From the NCBI GenBank assembly GCA_029781795.1, contig JAKOWB010000124.1, positions 1-41,231 on the forward strand: DNA of 41,231 bases. Reading direction: 5' to 3'. Made by a program: the position numbers and the translations under genes. Under the pieces are notes generated by a model, which was given only the letters and a program-made list of their open reading frames with translations, was not told the origin of the DNA and searched no databases. Below are positions 1-8,919 of this stretch, piece by piece; the stretch's first letter is position 1, and each line of letters opens with the position of its first letter. Source of the DNA: Pseudomonadota bacterium. GTDB lineage: Bacteria; Pseudomonadota; Alphaproteobacteria; Kiloniellales; JACOMY01.

Positions 1-1
1 C

Positions 2-1837
2 GAAGGGCTGACCATTCCGCCGCAGCCGCTCGACCATGCCTCCTGCCCCGACAAGGCGCTGATCGCCGCCGCCGAGACCGCCTGGGACGAGGCGCTCGCC
101 CTCGGCGAGAAGCACGGCTATCGCAATTCGCAGGTCGCCGTCGTCGCCCCGACCGGCACCATCGGTCTGGTGATGGACTGCGACACCACCGGCATCGAGC
201 CCGACTTCGCCCTGGTGAAGTTCAAGAAGCTGGCCGGCGGCGGCTACTTCAAGATCATCAACCGGACGGTGCCCGAGGCGCTGCGCGTCCTGGGCTACGA
301 GGAGCGCCAGATCGAGGCCATCGTGCGCCACGCAGTCGGCCACGGTACGCTGGCCGATGCTCCCGGCGTCAGCCACGCGCGGCTCAAGGCCAAGGGCTTC
401 ACCGACCAGGCCCTGAACCAGCTGGAGAACGCGCTGGTCAGCGCCTTCGACATCCGGTTCGCCTTCAACAAGTGGACCCTGGGCGAGGAGTTCTGCCGCC
501 AGACCCTGAAGGTCGAGCCGGCGAAGCTGGAGGACCCGGCCTTCGACCTGCTGGCGTACCTCGGCTTCACCAAGGCCGAGATCGAGGCGGCGAACACCTT
601 CTGCTGCGGTGCCATGACGGTGGAGGGCGCGCCCTTCATCCGCGACGAGCACCTGGCGGTCTTCGACTGCGCCAATCCCTGCGGGCGCCTCGGCACCCGG
701 GCGCTGTCGGTGGAAAGCCACATCCGCATGATGGCGGCGGCACAGCCCTTCATCTCGGGCGCGATCTCCAAGACCATCAACATGCCGAACAAGGCGACGG
801 TCGAGGACTGCAAGAACGCCTACCTGCTGTCGGCGCGCCTGGCCCTCAAGGCCAACGCGCTCTACCGCGACGGCTCCAAGCTGTCGCAGCCGCTGGCGGC
901 GCAGCTGATCGAGGAGACCGACGAGGAGGCCGAGGAGACGCTGGCCGAGAAGGTGGCGGCGGCCCCGGCGCCGGAGCGCGCGGCCCTGGTGGCCGAGCGC
1001 ATCGTCGAGCGCGTGATCGAGCGCGTGGTCGAGAAGAAGCAGGGCCGCAGCAAGCTGCCGCAGCGGCGCAAGGGCTATACCCAGAAGGCCATCGTCGGCG
1101 GGCACAAGGTCTATCTGCGCACCGGCGAGTACGAGGACGGCAAGCTGGGCGAGATCTTCGTCGACATGCACAAGGAAGGCGCCGCCTTCCGCTCGCTGAT
1201 GAACAACTTCGCCATCGCCATCTCCATCGGCCTGCAGTACGGCGTGCCGCTGGAGGAATTCGTCGAGGCCTATACCTTCACCCGCTTCGAGCCCTCGGGC
1301 ATGGTGGAGGGCAACGACGCCATCAAGATGGCGACCTCGGTGCTCGACTACATCTTCCGCGAGCTGGCGATCTCCTACCTCGCGCGCAACGACCTGGCCC
1401 ACGTCGAGCCGGCAGATACCCTGCCGGACGCCATGGGCAAGGGCATGGCGCAGTCCGACCTGCCGGACGGCGGGCGTCTGGCCGAGGCGGTGCGCAAGGT
1501 CGCCTCCACCGGCTACGTCCGCTCGCAGCTGACCGTCCTGCCGGGCGGCCAGCAGCGCGTCAGCGCGGCCCGGACCGAGGGCAGTTCGGCCCTGGCCCTG
1601 CAGCCGGAGGCCGAGGCACCGGTCACGGTGGTCGAGGCGGCGGCGGTCGAGGTCAGCGAGACCACGCTGTCCGGCCGCGGGCAGACCAGCATGGACTTGA
1701 AGTTCGAACGTATCCGCGAGGCGCGCCTGAAAGGCTACGAGGGCGATTCCTGCGGTTCCTGCGGCAACTTCACGCTGGTGCGCAACGGCACCTGCCTGAA
1801 GTGCGACACCTGCGGCGGGACCAGCGGCTGTTCATGA
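2..1837 (+). CDS. nrdJ: Adenosylcobalamin-dependent (class II) ribonucleoside-diphosphate reductase, C-terminal part
   Basis: Coding is open from the first base (codons start at position 2), so the start lies outside the window; about 611 C-terminal residues are present. Class II reductases make deoxyribonucleotides using a B12 radical and work without oxygen. The visible part covers the end of the barrel (segment [20 protein letters not shown]), a charged E/R/K-rich linker, a TSCPD-type domain (around [22 protein letters not shown]) and a C-terminal zinc-ribbon tail with CGSCG and CDTCGG cysteine pairs, of the kind that re-reduces the active-site disulfide. Long NrdJ proteins of alphaproteobacteria run to about 1,200 residues, so roughly half is seen. 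A strong intrinsic terminator follows. Identification is firm; subunit context and any B12 riboswitch are outside the window. Confidence 0.95.
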   Translation, partial: EGLTIPPQPLDHASCPDKALIAAAETAWDEALALGEKHGYRNSQVAVVAPTGTIGLVMDCDTTGIEPDFALVKFKKLAGGGYFKIINRTVPEALRVLGYEERQIEAIVRHAVGHGTLADAPGVSHARLKAKGFTDQALNQLENALVSAFDIRFAFNKWTLGEEFCRQTLKVEPAKLEDPAFDLLAYLGFTKAEIEAANTFCCGAMTVEGAPFIRDEHLAVFDCANPCGRLGTRALSVESHIRMMAAAQPFISGAISKTINMPNKATVEDCKNAYLLSARLALKANALYRDGSKLSQPLAAQLIEETDEEAEETLAEKVAAAPAPERAALVAERIVERVIERVVEKKQGRSKLPQRRKGYTQKAIVGGHKVYLRTGEYEDGKLGEIFVDMHKEGAAFRSLMNNFAIAISIGLQYGVPLEEFVEAYTFTRFEPSGMVEGNDAIKMATSVLDYIFRELAISYLARNDLAHVEPADTLPDAMGKGMAQSDLPDGGRLAEAVRKVASTGYVRSQLTVLPGGQQRVSAARTEGSSALALQPEAEAPVTVVEAAAVEVSETTLSGRGQTSMDLKFERIREARLKGYEGDSCGSCGNFTLVRNGTCLKCDTCGGTSGCS

Positions 1838-1893
1838 GTTCAGGTGGCTGAGGGACGGGTAGAGGTCCTTCATTCCTCTCCCTGTCGACTTGC

Positions 1894-1938
1894 GGGGCGC
1901 CAATGGGCCGGAACGGCCGGGGCGCCCCTCTTTTCTTG
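1894..1938 (+). terminator. Intrinsic terminator of nrdJ
   Basis: The arms GGGGCGCC (1894-1901) and GGCGCCCC (1921-1928) are perfectly complementary and enclose a second stem, GGCCG/CGGCC (1906-1910 with 1914-1918) around a GAA loop. The structure is followed at once by TCTTTTCTT. It lies 56 bases after the nrdJ stop and before the RidA gene, so it should end nrdJ transcription. Confidence 0.85.
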
Positions 1939-1995
1939 GCGGCGCCCCGCCGCTAGGGTCGCCCCGCCACAACCAACAACCCGGAGGATCATCCC

Positions 1996-2463
1996 ATGAC
2001 CGGACAGGTCGAAGCCCGCCTGAAGGAGCTCGGCGTCTCCATCCCGACGCCGGCCGTGCCCGTCGCCAACTACGTCGGCTTCGTCAAGGCCGGCAACCTG
2101 GTCTTCGTCTCCGGCCAGGTGACGCTGAAGGACGGCAAGATCGAGTACGTCGGCAAGGTCGGCCAGGAGTTCACCGTCGAGCAGGGCAAGGACGCTGCCA
2201 AGCTCTGCGCCATCAACATCGTGGCCCAGCTCAAGGCGGCGACCGGCGGCGACCTGGACAGGGTGAAGCGCATCGTGAAGCTGGGCGGCTTCGTCAACTC
2301 CACGCCCGATTTCGCGCAGCAGCCCGAGGTGATCAACGGCGCCTCTGACTTCATGGTCGCGGTCTTCGGCGACAAAGGCCGCCACGCGCGCGCCGCCGTC
2401 TCCGCCGGCGCTCTGCCGCGCGGCGTCGCGGTCGAGATCGACTGCGTCGCCGAGGTGGAGTAG
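1996..2463 (+). CDS. RidA/YjgF-family enamine-imine deaminase-like protein
   Basis: 155 residues with the RidA (YjgF/YER057c/UK114) fold signature: the segments NLVFVSGQVTLKDGKI and RIVKLGGFVNSTPDF, and a C-terminal GALPRGVAVEIDCVAEVE that matches the usual 'LP.gv.VEi..va' ending. Family members form trimers and hydrolyse reactive enamine/imine intermediates released by PLP enzymes and other amine-processing enzymes. Length and motifs resemble the longer subgroup of about 150 residues rather than canonical RidA of about 130, so the exact substrate is open. The start has a good Shine-Dalgarno (GGAGGA, 7 bases before ATG) and a TAGGGT -10-like hexamer at 1954-1959. It sits just before the amine-metabolism-like operon, which would fit an imine-handling role, but it may be transcribed separately. 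Confidence 0.88.
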   Translation: MTGQVEARLKELGVSIPTPAVPVANYVGFVKAGNLVFVSGQVTLKDGKIEYVGKVGQEFTVEQGKDAAKLCAINIVAQLKAATGGDLDRVKRIVKLGGFVNSTPDFAQQPEVINGASDFMVAVFGDKGRHARAAVSAGALPRGVAVEIDCVAEVE

Positions 2464-2526
2464 GTCGCCGTCCCTCGCCGCCCCCGCTTGACGAACGTGG
2501 GGGCGGCCGAGGCACACTCCGGTGGC

Positions 2527-3903
2527 ATGCCGGATGATCGTTCAACACTGCAGGACGAAGCCGCCGCCTTCCTGGCGGCGCATCCGGAGACGCGCTACCT
2601 CGATGTGATCTACGCCGACCTCTGCGGCGTGATCCGCGGCAAGCGCTATCCCATCGCCGAACTGCCGAAGCTGGCGCGCCAGGGCCTCGCCTTCCCCGGC
2701 GCGGTCTTCCTGCTGTCGATCAACGGCGCGACGCAAGACCCGCTGGGCCACGGCTTCAGCGACGGCGACCCCGACCGGCCGGTCGGCCTGGTAGCGGGCA
2801 GCCTGGCACCGGTGCCCTGGTCGCCGGTGCCGCTGGCCCAGGCACTGGTCACCATGCGCGAGCTGGACGGCGCGCCCTATCCCTTCGAGCCGCGCAACGT
2901 GCTGCGCCGCGTGGCCGAGCGCTTCGCCGCCCTCGGCCTCACCCCCGTCGTCGCCTTCGAACTGGAGTTCTATCTGATCGACCGCGCGCGGGCGGAGGGC
3001 GGCGGGCCGCTGCCGCCGGTGCTGCCGACCACCGGGCGGCGCGACGCCGCCACCCAGGTCTATGGCATGAACGAGGTCGAGGCCTTCGCCCCGCTGCTGG
3101 CCGAGATCCACGAGGCCTGCCGCGCCCAGGGCATCCCGGTCGGCGCGCTCTCGGCCGAATACGCGCCGGGGCAGTACGAAATCAACCTGGCGCACGTCGC
3201 CGACCCGCTGCTGGCGGCCGACCAGGCCGTGCTGTTCAAGCGCGCGGTGCAGGGTGTGGCGCGCCGCCACGGCCTGCAGGCGACCTTCGCCGCCAAGCCC
3301 TATCCTGAGGAGGCGGGCTCGGGCCTGCATCTGCACGTCAGCCTGCTCGACCAGGCCGGCCGCAACGTCTTCGACGGTGGCGCGGAGCCAGCCAGCGAGA
3401 TGCTGCGCCATGCGATCGGCGGCGTGCTGGCCACCATGCCGGAGGCGATGAGCCTCTTCGCGCCCAACGCCAATTCCTTCCGCCGCTACAAGGCCAACAA
3501 CTTCGTGCCGGTCAGCCGCTCCTGGGGCTTCGAGAACCGCTCGGCCGCGGTCAGGGTGCCGAGCGGCCCCGGAGCCGCGCGGCGCATCGAGCTGCGCACG
3601 CCGGGGGCGGACGCCAATCCCTACCTGGCGCTGGCCGGTCTGCTGGCCGGCATCCAGCATGGCCTCGAGCAGCGCCTGGACCCCGGCCCGCCGGCCGCCA
3701 GCAACGCCGGCACCGAACTCGACCCAGCGGTACCGCTGCGCCCCTTCCGCGCGCTCGAGAAGCTGCGTGGCAGCCAGGTGATGCAACAGGCCCTGGGCGC
3801 CGACTACGTGGCGGCCTATGCCGCGACCAAGTGGGCCGAGACCGAGGCCTTCTACGACCAGATCGGCCCGGCCGAATACGCCTGGTACCTCCAGGCCGAC
3901 TAG
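2527..3903 (+). CDS. Glutamine-synthetase-family gamma-glutamyl ligase (PuuA/GmaS-like)
   Basis: 458 residues of the type I glutamine synthetase fold. Conserved elements in order: ELEFYL (metal ligands), EYAPGQYEIN, SGLHLHVSL, ANSFRRYKANNF, GFENRSAAVRVP and RIELRTPGADANPYLALA. Such short GS homologues usually attach glutamate to amines, for example PuuA on putrescine and GmaS on methylamine, rather than make glutamine. The adjacent methylamine-dehydrogenase-like gene supports an amine substrate, but which one cannot be read from the sequence. I chose the ATG at 2527 rather than the in-frame TTG at 2488; there is no Shine-Dalgarno, but a TTGACG element at 2488-2493 and a CACACT at 2513-2518 suggest a leaderless start. 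It ends 33 bases before the next gene and probably heads a three-gene operon. Confidence 0.85.
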   Translation: MPDDRSTLQDEAAAFLAAHPETRYLDVIYADLCGVIRGKRYPIAELPKLARQGLAFPGAVFLLSINGATQDPLGHGFSDGDPDRPVGLVAGSLAPVPWSPVPLAQALVTMRELDGAPYPFEPRNVLRRVAERFAALGLTPVVAFELEFYLIDRARAEGGGPLPPVLPTTGRRDAATQVYGMNEVEAFAPLLAEIHEACRAQGIPVGALSAEYAPGQYEINLAHVADPLLAADQAVLFKRAVQGVARRHGLQATFAAKPYPEEAGSGLHLHVSLLDQAGRNVFDGGAEPASEMLRHAIGGVLATMPEAMSLFAPNANSFRRYKANNFVPVSRSWGFENRSAAVRVPSGPGAARRIELRTPGADANPYLALAGLLAGIQHGLEQRLDPGPPAASNAGTELDPAVPLRPFRALEKLRGSQVMQQALGADYVAAYAATKWAETEAFYDQIGPAEYAWYLQAD

Positions 3904-3936
3904 CCACCAAGAAACGACAGTCAGGAGCTTCCCGCC

Positions 3937-6000
3937 ATGGCCCGCGATCCGCGCTACGACGTGCTGTTCGAACCGGTGAAGATCGGCCCGGTAACGGCGA
4001 AGAACCGCTTCTACCAGGTGCCGCACTGCAACGGCATGGGCTACGTCCGGCCCAATACGCTCGCCGGCATGCGCGGCATGAAGGCCGAGGGCGGCTGGGC
4101 CGTGGTGGCGACCGAGGAGGTCGACATCCATCACTCCAGCGAGGTCTCGCCCTTCTGCGAGGGGCGCCTGTGGGACGAGCAGGACATCCCGTACCATGCC
4201 AAGGTCGTGGACAGCATCCACAAGCACGGCGGACTGGCGGCGATCGAGTTCGTGCACCAGGGCCACCACATCTCGAATCGCATGAGTCGCACGGCGCCGA
4301 TGTCCGCGCACTCCATCCCGGTCGCCGGGTACGATCCGCTGCAGAGCCGGGCGATGGACAAGAGCGACTTCATCGCCTTGCGCCGCTGGCACCGGGCGGC
4401 GGTGAAGAACGCCATGCAGGCCGGCTACGACATCGTCTACGTCTATGCCGGCCACGACCTCTGCCTGACCCAGCACCTGCTGAGCCGGCGCTACAACCAG
4501 CGCAGCGACGAGTACGGCGGCAGCCTGGAGAACCGCGCCCGCCTGTTCCGCGAGCTGATCGAGGACACCAAGGAGGTCGCCGGCCACAAGTGCGGCGTCG
4601 CCGTGCGCTTCGCCGTCGACGAGCTCATGGGGCCCAAGGGCATCACCAGCGCCGCCGAGGGGCGCGAGGTGATCGAGATGCTGGCCGAGATGCCGGACCT
4701 CTGGGACGTCAACATCAGCGACTGGCCGAACGATTCCATCACCGCCCGCTTCGGCGACGAGGGCCACCAGGAGAAGTACATCAGCTTCGTGAAGAAGCTG
4801 ACCACCAAGCCGGTGGTCGGCGTCGGACGCTTCACCTCGCCCGACGCGATGGTCAGCCAGATCCGCCGCGGCATCCTGGACATGATCGGCGCCGCGCGGC
4901 CCTCCATCGCCGATCCCTTCCTGCCGAAGAAGATCGAGCAGGGCCGGCTGGAGGACATCCGCGAGTGCATCGGCTGCAACATCTGCGTCTCGGGCGACTA
5001 CACCCAGACGCCGATCCGCTGCACGCAGAACCCGACGATGGGCGAGGAATGGCGCAAGGGCTGGCACCCCGAGCAGGTGCCGGCGAAGAAGAGCGACGCT
5101 TCGGTCCTGATCGTCGGTGCCGGCCCCGCCGGCCTGGAAGCCGCCCGGGCGCTGGGCCAGCGCGGCTACCGGGTGACCCTGGCCGAGGCCAGCGACGAGC
5201 TGGGCGGGCGCGTGACCCGGGAGAGCCGCCTGCCCGGCCTCGCCACCTGGGGCCGCGTGCGGGACTGGCGCCTGGGCCAGCTCGACAAGCTGGCGAACGT
5301 CGAGATCTATCGCGGCGGTGCCATGACGGCGGCCGACGTGCTGGGCTTCGGCGCGGCGCACGTCGCCATCGCCACCGGCGCCACCTGGCGGCGCGACGGC
5401 GTGGCGCGCGCGAACCTGCTGCCGATCGAGATCGCCGGCGGCCGGCCGGTCCTGACGCCGGACGACGTCATGGCCGGCGCCGAGCTGCCCAAGGACCTGC
5501 TGATCTATGACGACGACCACTACTACATGGCCAACGTGCTGGCCGAGGTGGCCTTGGCCAAGGGCTGCCGCGTGACCTTCGTGACGCCGGCGGCGCAGGT
5601 CGCGCCCTGGACGCTCTATACGATGGAGCAGCACCGCATCCAGTCGCGCCTGATCGAGGGCGGGGCCGAGATCGTCATGAAGCACGCGCTGACCGCGGTG
5701 ACCGCGGCCGGAGCCGTGGTTACCTGCGAGTATACCGGCCGCGAGCGGACGCTCGCCTGCGACGGCCTGCTGTTGGTCACCGCGCGGCTGCCGAACGACG
5801 CCCTGGCGCGCGACCTCAAGGCCGACGCGGCGGCGCTGGAGCGCGCCGGCATCCGCAGCGTCACCGCGCTGGCCGACGCCGTCGCGCCCTCCACCATCGC
5901 CGCCGCGGTCTACGACGGGCATCGCTACGCACGCGAGATCGAGGACCCGGTCGACCCCGATCGGGCGCCCTTCAGGCGCGAGCACGCGACGGTCTTCTAG
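3937..6000 (+). CDS. Trimethylamine-dehydrogenase-family FMN/4Fe-4S oxidoreductase (DgcA-like demethylase candidate)
   Basis: 687 residues, the length of TMADH, DgcA and related demethylases. The N-terminal Old-Yellow-type barrel carries RFYQVPHC with Cys31 at the place where TMADH links FMN covalently, Tyr170 and His173 in YVYAGHD, and Asp266, equivalent to the TMADH Tyr169/His172/Asp267 set. The 4Fe-4S ligands Cys344, Cys347, Cys350 and Cys362 follow, then an ADP-binding Rossmann domain (VLIVGAGPAGLEAARAL, near 390). Of the TMADH amine cage Tyr60/Trp264/Trp355, only the Trp is kept (Trp263); the other two positions are Glu61 and Asp354. That argues against trimethylamine and for a zwitterionic or charged N-methyl substrate such as dimethylglycine or an N-methyl amino acid (inference, from remembered TMADH numbering). 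Shine-Dalgarno AGGAG precedes the ATG. It is the second gene of the operon. Confidence 0.88.
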   Translation: MARDPRYDVLFEPVKIGPVTAKNRFYQVPHCNGMGYVRPNTLAGMRGMKAEGGWAVVATEEVDIHHSSEVSPFCEGRLWDEQDIPYHAKVVDSIHKHGGLAAIEFVHQGHHISNRMSRTAPMSAHSIPVAGYDPLQSRAMDKSDFIALRRWHRAAVKNAMQAGYDIVYVYAGHDLCLTQHLLSRRYNQRSDEYGGSLENRARLFRELIEDTKEVAGHKCGVAVRFAVDELMGPKGITSAAEGREVIEMLAEMPDLWDVNISDWPNDSITARFGDEGHQEKYISFVKKLTTKPVVGVGRFTSPDAMVSQIRRGILDMIGAARPSIADPFLPKKIEQGRLEDIRECIGCNICVSGDYTQTPIRCTQNPTMGEEWRKGWHPEQVPAKKSDASVLIVGAGPAGLEAARALGQRGYRVTLAEASDELGGRVTRESRLPGLATWGRVRDWRLGQLDKLANVEIYRGGAMTAADVLGFGAAHVAIATGATWRRDGVARANLLPIEIAGGRPVLTPDDVMAGAELPKDLLIYDDDHYYMANVLAEVALAKGCRVTFVTPAAQVAPWTLYTMEQHRIQSRLIEGGAEIVMKHALTAVTAAGAVVTCEYTGRERTLACDGLLLVTARLPNDALARDLKADAAALERAGIRSVTALADAVAPSTIAAAVYDGHRYAREIEDPVDPDRAPFRREHATVF

Positions 6001-6013
6001 GCGGAGCGGCCTC

Positions 6014-8293
6014 ATGCCCGGCATCCCCCGGCACCTGGCGGGCGAGGTCTATACCGAGGCCCTGCCCGGGCTCGACCCCGCGATCTACGGCAGCGCCCGC
6101 ATGACGCCGCTGGGTGCCTTCGAGGTGCGCAGCTTCGCCAGCTTCACCCTGACCTATACCTGCGGGCGGCTGGGGCTGGACGACACCGGCTCGCTGCGGG
6201 TGGTGCTGCGCTTCACCGCCGATGGGGGGCCGCTGCAGATGGCCGACCCGGCGGCGCCGAACTACGTCACCGCCAGCACCAGCAAGGGCGTGCCGGTGCG
6301 CCTCGCCTTCGACGACACGGGCAGCCCGCGCCCCTGGTACCAGGCGCTGACCGCGACGGTGGTGAAGGGCTACCTGGCGGAGGGCGAGGAGCTGGCCATC
6401 GTCATCGGCGACCAGCGCCAAGGCTCGCCCGGCATGCGGATCCAGTCCTTCTGCGAGCGGCCCTTCACCTTCAAGGTCATGACCGACGTCTGCGCCACCG
6501 GCCACTTCACGCCGCTGGCGGAGAGCCCGCAGATCGTCGTGATCCCGGGGCCGCCGGCGGTCTGGAAGGCCGTGCTGCCGACCCTGCGGCGGCCGGGCGA
6601 GTCTTTCCGCCTCGGCATCAAGGCCGAGGACATCTGGGGCAACCCCAGCGACCAGGTCGACCGCGCGCTGCGGCTGGAGGCAGACCGGCCGGTCGAGGGC
6701 CTGCCGGAGGCGCTGCACTTCCCGCCCGGCCAGCGCGCGCTGTCGGTCGAGGGACTCGTCTGCCGCGAAGAGGGCCCCCTGACCATCACCGTCTCGGACG
6801 CCGAGGGCCCGCTGGCGCGCAGCAACCCGCTGGTGATCCGCCCGGGCGCGGAGGCCAGCTTCTGGGGCGACATGCACGGCCAGAGCGGCGAGTCGGTCGG
6901 CATCAACACGGCCGAGGACTACCTGATCTTCGCCCGCGACCTGGCCTTCCTGGACGCAGTCAGCCACCAGGCCAACGACTTCCAGATCACCAGTCCCTTC
7001 TGGGCGCAGCTCAACGAGCTTTCGGCCGCCTTCCACAAGGACGGCGCGTTCCTGACGCTGCCGGGCTACGAGTGGTCGGGCAACACCGGGGTCGGCGGCG
7101 ACCGCAACGTCTACTTCCGGCACGAGGGACGACAGATCCACCGCTCCTCGCACGCGCTGATCGCCGACCGCAGCGACATCGCGACCGACGCGGTGACGGC
7201 GCGCGAACTCTTCGAGGCGCTGAAGGACGAGGACTGCCTGGTCTATGCCCACCTCGGCGGCCGGCCGGCCAATATCGCCTACGCGCACGATCCGCGCCTG
7301 GAAACGGCGATGGAGATCCACTCCGACTGGGGCTCCTTCGAGTGGATCATGGACGACTGCTTCCGCCTGGGGCACCGGGTCGGCGTGGTGGCCAACAGCG
7401 ACGGCCACAAGGGCCGGCCGGGCGCCAGCTATCCCGGCGCCTCGCAGTTCGGCGCCTATGGCGGGCTGACCTGCTTCCTGATGGACGCGCTGACGCGCGA
7501 CGCCCTCTTCGACTGCCTGAAGCGGCGGCGGCACTACGCCACGACCGGCAACCGCCTCTTCCTGGACCTGGCGGTGACCGCCGAGACGCCCTTCGCCCGC
7601 TTCGCGGTCGACCCGATCGTGGCGGCGAGCGAGCCCGAACCCTGCGTGACGCTCGGCATGGGCGACATCGCCCGGTCCGCGACCGGCCGCGTCAGCCTGG
7701 ACTACGAGGTGCGCGCCCTGGACGGCATCGTCAGCGTCGAGCTGTTGAACGCCAGCCAGGTCGTGGCGCGCCACGCTGGCTTCCCGGCGGCGGCGCTGGG
7801 TGCGCGCGTGCGCGTGCTCTGGCGCGGCGCCATGACCAAGGGCCGCGGCGCCCGGGCGCACTGGCTGGGCAACGCGCGCTTCCAGGGCGCGACGATCCAG
7901 CGCCTGGCGCAGATCAACGGCTGGAACCCGGACCATCCGCTCGGCCGGCCGGACGAGCGGAGCGTCACCTGGGACGCCGTCACCTGCGGCAACTTCAACG
8001 GCTTCGATGCCTGGCTGGCTGAGACGCCGGGCGCCGGCCTGACGATTGAGACCAACTACGGCGGCGCGGTGATCGCGCTGGAGCAGATCGGCCTCACGCC
8101 CCTGCGCATCCCACTGGGCGGCCTGGACCTCGCCATCGAGGTGCAGCGCCTGCCGGAGGAACCGCTGCCCACCGCCCTCGCCGGCTGCTTCGAAACCGAA
8201 CTGGCCGAGGGACGCGACAACCCCCTCTGGCTGCGCGTCCACACCGAGGAAGGCTTCGTCGCCTGGAGCAGCCCGGTCTATCTCATCCCGTAA
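6014..8293 (+). CDS. DUF3604 family protein (PHP-like predicted metal-dependent hydrolase)
   Basis: 759 residues with no signal peptide. Residues about 1-280 are beta-rich and unassigned. The conserved DUF3604 core starts near residue 283 with ASFWGDMHGQSGES and continues with DAVSHQANDF, LPGYEWSG, VYAHLGGRPAN, EIHSDWGSFEW and VVANSDGHKGRPG; these His/Asp clusters are what a PHP-type metal site would use. The biochemical role of the family is not established to my knowledge. The gene starts 13 bases after the TMADH-like stop with a GCGGAG Shine-Dalgarno, so it is almost certainly co-transcribed with it. That context suggests it hydrolyses an intermediate or substrate precursor of the same catabolic route, which is an inference only. 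Confidence 0.85.
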   Translation: MPGIPRHLAGEVYTEALPGLDPAIYGSARMTPLGAFEVRSFASFTLTYTCGRLGLDDTGSLRVVLRFTADGGPLQMADPAAPNYVTASTSKGVPVRLAFDDTGSPRPWYQALTATVVKGYLAEGEELAIVIGDQRQGSPGMRIQSFCERPFTFKVMTDVCATGHFTPLAESPQIVVIPGPPAVWKAVLPTLRRPGESFRLGIKAEDIWGNPSDQVDRALRLEADRPVEGLPEALHFPPGQRALSVEGLVCREEGPLTITVSDAEGPLARSNPLVIRPGAEASFWGDMHGQSGESVGINTAEDYLIFARDLAFLDAVSHQANDFQITSPFWAQLNELSAAFHKDGAFLTLPGYEWSGNTGVGGDRNVYFRHEGRQIHRSSHALIADRSDIATDAVTARELFEALKDEDCLVYAHLGGRPANIAYAHDPRLETAMEIHSDWGSFEWIMDDCFRLGHRVGVVANSDGHKGRPGASYPGASQFGAYGGLTCFLMDALTRDALFDCLKRRRHYATTGNRLFLDLAVTAETPFARFAVDPIVAASEPEPCVTLGMGDIARSATGRVSLDYEVRALDGIVSVELLNASQVVARHAGFPAAALGARVRVLWRGAMTKGRGARAHWLGNARFQGATIQRLAQINGWNPDHPLGRPDERSVTWDAVTCGNFNGFDAWLAETPGAGLTIETNYGGAVIALEQIGLTPLRIPLGGLDLAIEVQRLPEEPLPTALAGCFETELAEGRDNPLWLRVHTEEGFVAWSSPVYLIP

Positions 8294-8308
8294 GAAGAGA
8301 GCCCGCGC

Positions 8309-8336
8309 CTAGCAGTCCTCGGCAGGTCTCTGCTAG
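8309..8336. promoter_or_regulatory. Inverted repeat, probable operator of the toxin-antitoxin module
   Basis: CTAGCAG (8309-8315) and CTGCTAG (8330-8336) are perfect 7-bp arms 14 bases apart. The right arm overlaps a -10-like TAGTCT (8334-8339) that lies 7 bases before the antitoxin ATG. Two half-sites over the promoter are the usual layout for autorepression by a type II antitoxin or toxin-antitoxin complex; binding here is inferred. Confidence 0.6.
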
Positions 8337-8346
8337 TCTTCCGCGC

Positions 8347-8562
8347 ATGAGCCGCACACCCCCCGGCCGCAAGCGTCACCCCGGCCCCGACCTCGGCCTC
8401 GCCCCCGGCGAGCGTGGGTTCGCGAGTTGGCTGAGAAGCAGCGTCACCGAAGCTGAGGCCGAGGCGAAACATCAAGGCACGCTCTCGGCCAAGGAGTGGC
8501 TCGCTCATACCGAGCGCCTGCTGTCCGAGCCTGTGAAGACGAAGCGTCGCCGGGCCGGCTGA
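8347..8562 (+). CDS. Probable antitoxin of a ParE-type module (unrecognised family)
   Basis: 71-residue protein, rich in basic and proline residues at the N-terminus (SRTPPGRKRHPGPD), with a predicted helical middle (SWLRSSVTEAEAEAKHQGT, then SAKEWLAHTERLL) and a KTKRRR tail. I do not recognise a standard ParD, RHH or HTH signature. The antitoxin call rests on position: it is a small gene 6 bases upstream of a ParE-like toxin, in the usual antitoxin-first order, with a palindromic operator over its promoter. No Shine-Dalgarno is seen and the -10-like hexamer is 7 bases before the ATG, so translation is probably leaderless. If the basic N-terminus binds DNA, it would explain the operator. A chance ORF upstream of a solitary toxin is the alternative. 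Confidence 0.6.
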   Translation: MSRTPPGRKRHPGPDLGLAPGERGFASWLRSSVTEAEAEAKHQGTLSAKEWLAHTERLLSEPVKTKRRRAG

Positions 8563-8568
8563 TCCACG

Positions 8569-8874
8569 ATGGCCTATCGGATCCTGCCTGCGGCTCTGCG
8601 CGATCTGGACGACATCCTTTCCTGGTATAGAGATGAAGCAAGCACTTCTATTGCGCGCGAGATGCGCAATCGTTTCCACGAGACTTTCCGGCGTATCTCG
8701 CGGCCGCCATTCCCGTTGCTTCGTCGCGTCGAGCTGATCGGCGATCCCTACCGATTCGTCCTCATGGATCCCTATTGGATTGTCTGCGCGCCAAGCGGGG
8801 CCCGAACCTTGCGGATCGTCCGCGTGCTCCACGCCCGCCGCGATCTTGACCGTTTGTTGAAGGCGCTGCGCTGA
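8569..8874 (+). CDS. ParE/RelE-superfamily toxin
   Basis: 101 residues, the standard ParE length. It opens with YRILPAALRDLDDILSWYRDE, the typical helix that follows the first strand, and has the C-terminal pattern RTLRIVRVLHARRDLDRLL, which closely matches the 'I.R.LH.RRD' ending of ParE toxins. ParE toxins poison DNA gyrase, whereas related RelE toxins cut mRNA; the sequence favours ParE but does not prove the target. Codon use is unlike the flanking genes: AGA, GAT, ACT, TCT, ATT and TAT are frequent and the local GC is visibly lower, consistent with recent transfer of a mobile module. The gap to the antitoxin stop is 6 bases and no strong Shine-Dalgarno is visible, suggesting translational coupling. 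Confidence 0.82.
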   Translation: MAYRILPAALRDLDDILSWYRDEASTSIAREMRNRFHETFRRISRPPFPLLRRVELIGDPYRFVLMDPYWIVCAPSGARTLRIVRVLHARRDLDRLLKALR

Positions 8875-8919
8875 GGCGCGCACTGTCCGCGCCGCGGGCG
8901 CTGCCCTATCCTTTCCAGC

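Noticed and set aside
2481..2503. Hairpin CCCCCGC...GTGGGGG between the RidA and GS-like genes
   Set aside because: Only seven pairs with a G-T and no T-run; its loop contains a TTGAC element that fits better as a -35.
2542..6024. Very long minus-strand open frame opposite the GS-like and TMADH-like genes
   Set aside because: It is made of Gly/Arg/Ala/Asp/His-rich translation with no domain; such frames arise opposite GC-rich genes with G/C third positions.
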